Origin: Streptomyces calvus
GTDB lineage: Bacteria; Actinomycetota; Actinomycetes; Streptomycetales; Streptomycetaceae
Assembly: GCF_006782915.1 (NCBI RefSeq)
Contig: NZ_VCNP01000043.1
Span: forward strand, 1-64,000
Length of the DNA stretch: 64,000 nt
Direction of reading: 5' to 3'
Shown: in pieces, positions 59,492 to 64,000 of the stretch
Layout of the letters: each line of letters opens with the position of its first letter
Numbering within the stretch: the stretch's first letter is position 1
Translations under genes and position numbers: made by a program
The notes under the pieces: model-generated
Told to the model about the DNA's origin: nothing
What the model saw: the letters and a program-made list of their open reading frames with translations, nothing else
The model's database searches: none

Positions 59492-59655
59492 CGGACCAGG
59501 GTAGTTCCCGACGCGAAGGAACAAGCCGGTGACGTCTTGTCACCGGCCTGAAGACCATTAGCCTTGGTACCGGCGGGTCGTCAGGCCCGCCCGAGTGCTA
59601 TCAAGAGCCGTTTTCAGAAGCAGTTTTCCCGACGAGTACGAGGACGAGGACAGAC

Positions 59656-60039
59656 GTGCCTACCGGCAAGGTCAAGTGGTTCAACAGCGAGAAGGGCTTC
59701 GGCTTTCTCTCCCGTGACGACGGCGGCGACGTCTTCGTGCATTCCTCGGTCCTCCCCGCCGGAGTCGAGGCCCTCAAGCCGGGCCAGCGCGTCGAGTTCG
59801 GTGTGGTCGCCGGGCAGCGCGGTGACCAGGCCCTCTCCCTGACGATCCTGGACCCGACCCCGTCGGTCGCCGCCGCCCAGCGCAAGAAGCCCGACGAGCT
59901 GGCCTCCATCGTCCAGGACCTGACGACGCTGCTGGAGAACATCACGCCGCAGCTGGAGCGGGGCCGCTACCCGGACCGCGCGGCCGGCAAGAAGATCGCC
60001 GGCCTGCTCCGCGCGGTCGCCGACCAGCTGGACGTGTAG
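59656..60039 (+). CDS. Cold-shock domain protein with C-terminal helical extension
   Basis: The 127-residue protein has a cold-shock domain at residues 1-67 (GKVKWFNSEKGFGF with RNP1 KGFGF, and RNP2 VFVHSSVL). About 55 mainly helical residues follow (KPDELASIVQDLTTLLENIT...KKIAGLLRAVADQLDV). Normal CspA proteins end near 67 residues. GTG 59656 has GAGGAC upstream. The extension is conserved in Actinobacteria as far as I recall, suggesting oligomerisation or a partner. Confidence 0.88.
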   Translation: MPTGKVKWFNSEKGFGFLSRDDGGDVFVHSSVLPAGVEALKPGQRVEFGVVAGQRGDQALSLTILDPTPSVAAAQRKKPDELASIVQDLTTLLENITPQLERGRYPDRAAGKKIAGLLRAVADQLDV

Positions 60040-60052
60040 GAATCTCCCGTTC

Positions 60053-60964
60053 TCAGGGGAACCGCAGCGCATCCGGGCCGAGGGGCGGCACCAGCCCTTC
60101 GGCCGCCGCGCGCGTCAGCAGGCCCCGCACGGCCGCGTAGCCGTCCTCGCCCAGGTCGGCGGTGAACTCGTTGACGTACAGCCCGATGTGCTGGTCGGCG
60201 ACGGCCGGGTCCATCTCCTGGGCGTGCTCCATGACGTACGGCCGCGACGCCTCCGGGTCGTCCCACGCGGCCCGGACGGACGCGCGGATCGAGTCGGCGA
60301 GCCGGGTCAGCGCCGCCTCGCCCAGCGACCGCCTGGCGATGATCGCTCCCAGCGGGATCGGCAGCCCCGTGGTCCGCTCCCAGTGCTCACCCATGTCGGC
60401 GAGCTTGTGCAGCCCGTAGGTGTGGTAGGTGAAGCGCGCCTCGTGGATGACGAGCCCCGCGTCGACCTTCCCGTCCCGCACGGCCGGCATGATCTCGTGG
60501 AACGGCATCACCACGATCTCCCCGACGCCTCCCGCCCGTCGCCCACCACCGCCCTCAACGGAAGGCCCTGCGGGCCCGCCCCTCCGGGTTCCGACGACAT
60601 CCGCCGCCCACAGCCGGAACAGCAGGTACGCCGTCGACCGCTCGCTCGGCACGGCGACCGTGCGCCCGGCCAGGTCCAGCCCTTCCTCCCGGGTCAGCAC
60701 CAGCGGCCCGCAGCCCCGCCCCAGCGCACCCCCGCAGGGCAGCAGCGCGTACTGGTCGAGGACGTACGGCAGCACCGCGTACGACACCTTCAGCACGTCG
60801 AGCTCGCCGCGCTCGGCCATGCCGTTGGTGATGTCGATGTCGGCGAAGGTCACGTCGACGGCGGGCGCGCCCGGCACGCGGCCGTGGGCGAGGGCGTCGA
60901 AGACGAAGGTGTCGTTCGGGCAGGGCGAGTAGGCGATCCGCACCTGCGGCGGCTCACTGGTCAT
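60053..60964 (-). CDS. mqnD: 1,4-dihydroxy-6-naphthoate synthase
   Basis: The 303-residue MqnD cleaves cyclic dehypoxanthinyl futalosine to 1,4-dihydroxy-6-naphthoate in the futalosine menaquinone pathway. It has the periplasmic-binding-protein fold with IAYSPCPNDTFVFDALAHGR, ADIDITNGMAERGELDVLKV, PSERSTAYLLFRLW and VIHEARFTYHTYGLHKLADM. A Gly-rich insertion of about 20 residues (GTRRGGPAGPSVEGGGGRRA) breaks the protein before EIVVMPFHEIM. It overlaps the end of mqnB by 11 bp. ATG 60964 or 60973 may be used. Confidence 0.93.
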   Translation of the reverse strand: MTSEPPQVRIAYSPCPNDTFVFDALAHGRVPGAPAVDVTFADIDITNGMAERGELDVLKVSYAVLPYVLDQYALLPCGGALGRGCGPLVLTREEGLDLAGRTVAVPSERSTAYLLFRLWAADVVGTRRGGPAGPSVEGGGGRRAGGVGEIVVMPFHEIMPAVRDGKVDAGLVIHEARFTYHTYGLHKLADMGEHWERTTGLPIPLGAIIARRSLGEAALTRLADSIRASVRAAWDDPEASRPYVMEHAQEMDPAVADQHIGLYVNEFTADLGEDGYAAVRGLLTRAAAEGLVPPLGPDALRFP

Positions 60965-61658
60965 GGCGGTCATGCTGCTTCCAACTCTCCAGGACGGGCG
61001 CGAGCTTCCCGAACCCCTCGGTGAGGGCGTCCAGGGCGTCGCCGATGCGCCAGGCGGCGCGGTCGCGCGGGCCGACGGGGTTCGACACCGCCCGCACCTC
61101 CAGCACGGGCACGCCGTGCGCGGCGGCGGCCTCGGCCACCCCGAAGCCCTCCATGGCCTCGGCGAGCGCACGCGGGTGGCGCCCGCGCAGCTCGGCGGCG
61201 CGCGCGGCGGTCCCGGTCACCGTCGACACGGTGAGCACGGTCCCGGTGAGCGCGTCGGCCGCGGCGGCGGCCGCCCGGACCAGGGCGGCGGGCGGACGGT
61301 GGGTGACGGTGCCGAAGCCGAGGTCGGTGACCGGCAGGAAACCGTCGGCCGTCTCCGCGCCCAGGTCGGCTGCGGTGATCTCGTCGGCGACGACGAGGGA
61401 GCCGAGCGGCGCGTGCGGCGGGAAACCACCGGCGATGCCGGCGGAGACGACCAGGCCATAGGGCCGGCCGTCGAGGGCGGCGGCGGTGAGCGCGCCGGCC
61501 GTGGAGGCGGCGGCGAGCGCCGGACCGACACCGGCGGCCAGCAGGTCGGGCCCGCCGGTCACCTCGTGCACGGTCACCGAGGGCCGGACGGTCTCCCGCA
61601 CCGGCCCCGGGAACGCCCGGGCCACCGCGTCCCGCTCGACGGGGACCGCGGTGGCCAC
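60954..61658 (-). CDS. mqnB: Futalosine hydrolase
   Basis: The 234-residue nucleosidase removes hypoxanthine from futalosine. Motifs of the PNP/MTAN fold are VVSAGIAGGFPPHAPLGSLV, EAMEGFGVAEAAAAHGVPVL with the substrate Glu, and VRAVSNPVGPRDRAAWRIGD. GTG 61658 is the only standard start in frame, and it cuts off part of the first beta-strand: the preceding in-frame codons read VRVL, which in homologs is usually at the very start. A nonstandard start or sequence error just upstream is possible. It is coupled to mqnD. Confidence 0.9.
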   Translation of the reverse strand: MATAVPVERDAVARAFPGPVRETVRPSVTVHEVTGGPDLLAAGVGPALAAASTAGALTAAALDGRPYGLVVSAGIAGGFPPHAPLGSLVVADEITAADLGAETADGFLPVTDLGFGTVTHRPPAALVRAAAAAADALTGTVLTVSTVTGTAARAAELRGRHPRALAEAMEGFGVAEAAAAHGVPVLEVRAVSNPVGPRDRAAWRIGDALDALTEGFGKLAPVLESWKQHDRHDQ

Positions 61659-61680
61659 GAGAACACGGACGGACGACGTG

Positions 61681-62154
61681 TCAGGCGTCCTTCTTCAGCC
61701 GGAAGGACCACAGACCCGTGGTGTCCTCCTCGCCCTCCTTGATCGACACCAGGGTCGAGTCGCCCTGGGCGCCGTACTGGGCGTTGAAGAACACGCTGCC
61801 CGGGATGGTGCGGTAGGTCTTGGTGCTGGAGTCGGTCAGCGGCTGACCGTTCATCAGGATGGTCCAGCCCTTGTCGGCGACCTCCGGGTCGACGCCGAAG
61901 CGCACGGTCGCGTCGGGGTCGACCGAGATCTCGTCGATGCCCTTGTCCTTCAGGCACGCGTTGAGGTCGGCGGCCTTGAGGGCCTCGCCCTCGCCGCCGC
62001 AGGTGGCCTCGGAGCTCACCGTGTCACTGCCCACGGTGATGGTGGCCATCGGCGTCGGCTTGTCACAGGCGGCCAGGACGAGCAGTCCGGCGGATACGGC
62101 GCCGGCGGCGGCGACGGCGCGGCGGCGTCGCACAGCGGATTGCAACGTGGTCAT
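61681..62154 (-). CDS. DUF2771 family lipoprotein
   Basis: The 157-residue protein has a lipoprotein signal peptide with lipobox VLAAC (Cys30) and a beta-rich mature domain (ATVRFGVDPEVADKGWTILM, TIPGSVFFNAQYGAQGD, GLWSFRLKKDA) that matches DUF2771. The two cysteines CGG...NACLK may pair. Function unknown. It lies 22 bp upstream of the mqnB start on the same strand, so is probably co-transcribed with mqnBD. ATG 62154. Confidence 0.83.
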   Translation of the reverse strand: MTTLQSAVRRRRAVAAAGAVSAGLLVLAACDKPTPMATITVGSDTVSSEATCGGEGEALKAADLNACLKDKGIDEISVDPDATVRFGVDPEVADKGWTILMNGQPLTDSSTKTYRTIPGSVFFNAQYGAQGDSTLVSIKEGEEDTTGLWSFRLKKDA

Positions 62155-62218
62155 GAGGCGAAGGCTATCGGGCGCCCCCGTCGCGCTCCCCACGTGGGGG
62201 TACGGCGTGGCCGGAGCG

Positions 62219-63652
62219 TTACGCCACTCGCGCCCGCCCGGCGTTGCCGTGCCGCGCCGAACGGATCAGGCCCCTCAGAGTGGTCAGCCAGCCCGTGGCG
62301 ACGATCGCCGCGCCCGCCGCCAGCCCCAGCGTGCCGATCAGCGGCATCGCGATGCCGATCGCGCCGCCCAGCACCCACGACATCTGCAGCAGCGTCTCGG
62401 ACCGCGCGAACGCCGACGTACGGACCAGCTCGGGCACGTCCCGCTGGATCAGCGCGTCCAGCGACAGCTTGGCCAGCGCCTGCGCGAACCCGGCGACCGC
62501 GGCCAGACACGCCACCAGCACCGCGCCGAAGAACAGCGCCGCCAGGACCGCCGCGCCCAGCACACAGGCCACCACCGTCACGATGATGACCTCCGGTGCG
62601 CGCGACCTCAGCCACGCCCCGACCGCCGTGCCGAGCGCGTTGCCCGCGCCGGCCGCCACACCCACGATCCCCAGGGACACCGCGGCGCTCTGACCGGTCA
62701 TCGGGTGCTCGCGCAGCAGGAACGCCAGGAAGAAGATGAGGAAGCCGGTGAGGCAGCGGATGGCGGCGTTGGCGCCGAGCGCGTGGGTGACGGCCGGACC
62801 GACCGTGCGCAGCCCCGGACGCTTCAGCGGTCTGCGGTGCGGGCCGTGCAGATGCTGCTCGTCGGCGGCGAGCAGGGCCACGTCCTCACCCTTGGCGGAG
62901 TCCACCTTCGGCGGCAGCCGGAAGGACAGGAACATGCCCGCCACGAAGATCACGAACGCCCCGTACAGCGGCCAGCGCGGCCCGATCTGCTGGAGCCCCG
63001 CACCGATGGGCGCCGCGATCCCGGTCGCGAGCAGCCCGCCCAGCGTCACCCGCGAGTTGGCCTTCACCAGGGAGAAGGCGGGCGGCAGCAGCCGCGGCAC
63101 GACCGCGCTGCGCACCACCCCGTACGCCTTCGACGACACCAGCACGCCCAGCGCCGCCGGATACAGCTCGATCCCGCCGGTGACGACCGCGCCGGACAGC
63201 ACCAGCGCCAGCAGCGCCCGGGCGAGCATCGCGCCCGCCATGGCGGCGCGGCGGCCGTGCGGGAGGCGGTCCAGGAGCGGGCCGACGACCGGGGCGAGGA
63301 GCGTGAACGGGGCCATGGTGATGGCGAGGTAGAGGGCGACGCGGCCGCGGGCCTCGTCCGTGGGCACCGAGAAGAACACGGTGGACGCCAGCGCGACCGT
63401 GATCATGACGTCGCCGGCGCCGTTCACGCCGTGCAGCTCGATCAGCTTGCCGAGCCCGGACTCGCCGGCGCCGTGCGCGTGGGTGGCCCGGCGGATGCCC
63501 CGCGCGGTTCCGCTCACCGGGAAGTGCAGCGCCCGCCCGAACGCACGAAGGCGGCCGCCGGTCCGGCCCGTCCGGACGCGTCGGCCGCTGCCCTTGACTC
63601 CTTTGGGCCCACCGGTCCCGGTGGCGCCCTGGGGTGTCCTCGCGGTAGCCAC
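62219..63652 (-). CDS. MFS transporter
   Basis: The 477-residue protein has about ten to twelve hydrophobic segments from residue 75 on (for example GGLLATGIAAPIGAGLQQIG, GFLIFFLAFLLREHPM, SWVLGGAIGIAMPLIGTLGL). The cytoplasmic loop LLDRLPHGRRAAMAGAML corresponds to the MFS motif A region. A basic, Gly-rich N-terminal tail of about 60 residues precedes the first helix. Substrate unknown. GTG 63652 is the most likely start; it lies 64 bp upstream of the lipoprotein gene on the same strand. Confidence 0.85.
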   Translation of the reverse strand: MATARTPQGATGTGGPKGVKGSGRRVRTGRTGGRLRAFGRALHFPVSGTARGIRRATHAHGAGESGLGKLIELHGVNGAGDVMITVALASTVFFSVPTDEARGRVALYLAITMAPFTLLAPVVGPLLDRLPHGRRAAMAGAMLARALLALVLSGAVVTGGIELYPAALGVLVSSKAYGVVRSAVVPRLLPPAFSLVKANSRVTLGGLLATGIAAPIGAGLQQIGPRWPLYGAFVIFVAGMFLSFRLPPKVDSAKGEDVALLAADEQHLHGPHRRPLKRPGLRTVGPAVTHALGANAAIRCLTGFLIFFLAFLLREHPMTGQSAAVSLGIVGVAAGAGNALGTAVGAWLRSRAPEVIIVTVVACVLGAAVLAALFFGAVLVACLAAVAGFAQALAKLSLDALIQRDVPELVRTSAFARSETLLQMSWVLGGAIGIAMPLIGTLGLAAGAAIVATGWLTTLRGLIRSARHGNAGRARVA

Positions 63653-63971
63653 GACGTCATAGTGCCCCGAGATGGCGGTGGGTAGTGCCGTATCGCCGGG
63701 GACGCCGCCGGGGTCCCGCTGTACGGCGCAACGCCCGGGCCGGCCGGTCGCCGGAAACCGGCGCGCGGCACCCCAGAACAACCGTCGGTGTAGGCCCAGG
63801 GCACGCGAGAAGGTAGCGTGCGTATCTCAGCCATCCCGCAGAATGGATGGAGGCGCGCCCGAGCACGTTGCGGCGTGGCGCGGACGTCGACGCGGTCCTC
63901 CGGTCCGCTCCGTCCGCCCCCCGCGCTGGGAGTGGCGCATCGTGAGACGGCGTAGGAGAGAAGCGATACCT

Positions 63972-64000
63972 GTGAGCGCAGCGACAACGCGAAGCCGCAC
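63972..64000 (+). CDS. Start of next gene (3' partial), possibly DUF3027 protein
   Basis: GTG 63972 opens VSAATTRSR... running off the right edge; an in-frame GTG at 63942 is an alternative. GGAG at 63954-63957 is upstream. By remembered synteny with S. coelicolor (gene after the MFS transporter), this may be a DUF3027 protein. Too little sequence is present to confirm. Confidence 0.4.

Overview
The window is a stretch of high-GC actinobacterial chromosome, almost certainly Streptomyces. Third codon positions are strongly G/C, GTG and TTG starts are common, and marker families are present: MsiK, the WhiJ-type HTH/DUF397/ATPase trio, a CdgB-like diguanylate cyclase, a solitary groEL2 with CIRCE elements, DasR-like boxes and the futalosine menaquinone genes mqnB/mqnD. 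Gene content and order closely follow what I remember of the S. coelicolor SCO4236-SCO4330 core region. That is memory of synteny, not a database comparison. I see no integrase, prophage, biosynthetic cluster or CRISPR array.

Layout. 1-6 kb: 5'-truncated DoxX protein, sugar nucleotidyltransferase, the shared sugar-ABC ATPase msiK, and a WYL regulator divergent from a DUF3224 gene across a perfect palindrome. 5.9 kb: tRNA-Thr(TGT) with a terminator. 6-14 kb: APH(6)-like kinase, MDR oxidoreductase, FAD oxidoreductase, pentapeptide-repeat protein, two unknowns, TerD, ArfB-like rescue factor, GNAT and flavin reductase. 14-22 kb: CdgB-like cyclase behind a BldD-type box, a CBM35-like membrane protein, a PfkB kinase, nagA-nagK, and a divergent sugar-binding lipoprotein sharing a double DasR-like operator. 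22-26 kb: otsB, otsA and gpgS (trehalose and glucosylglycerate solutes). 26-30 kb: a SAM-I riboswitch, a threonine-synthase-family gene and a MoaD/CysO-like sulfur carrier, then a cold-shock gene and CIRCE-controlled groEL2. 30-36 kb: Old Yellow Enzyme, an unassigned two-gene operon (DUF6932-like nucleotidyltransferase fold plus partner), the WhiJ-like trio and an MFS remnant. 36-44 kb: carboxylesterase, murQ with a MurR/RpiR regulator, DUF4031, an MDMPI-GNAT fusion, HD hydrolase and alpha/beta hydrolase. 44-51 kb: secreted subtilisin-like protease with a P-domain, MDMPI protein, CutC, HelD-type RNA polymerase helicase and a 182-bp MITE. 51-58 kb: XPB helicase and its conserved partner, separated by two tiny secreted-peptide genes. 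58-64 kb: HAD phosphatase, cold-shock fusion protein, mqnD-mqnB, DUF2771 lipoprotein, MFS exporter and the start of the next gene.

Themes. Cell-wall amino sugar recycling (nagK, nagA, PfkB kinase, binding lipoprotein, murQ/MurR, MsiK) is concentrated here under DasR-type and RpiR-type control. The most intriguing functional unit is the S-box riboswitch-thrC-sulfur carrier operon, which suggests that the PLP enzyme may make homocysteine from O-phosphohomoserine rather than threonine. The least explained unit is the DUF6932-like operon at 32.2-33.7 kb. Several gaps hold degenerate high-GC tandem repeat arrays of different sequence and period (22-25, about 28, 39 and 7 bp).
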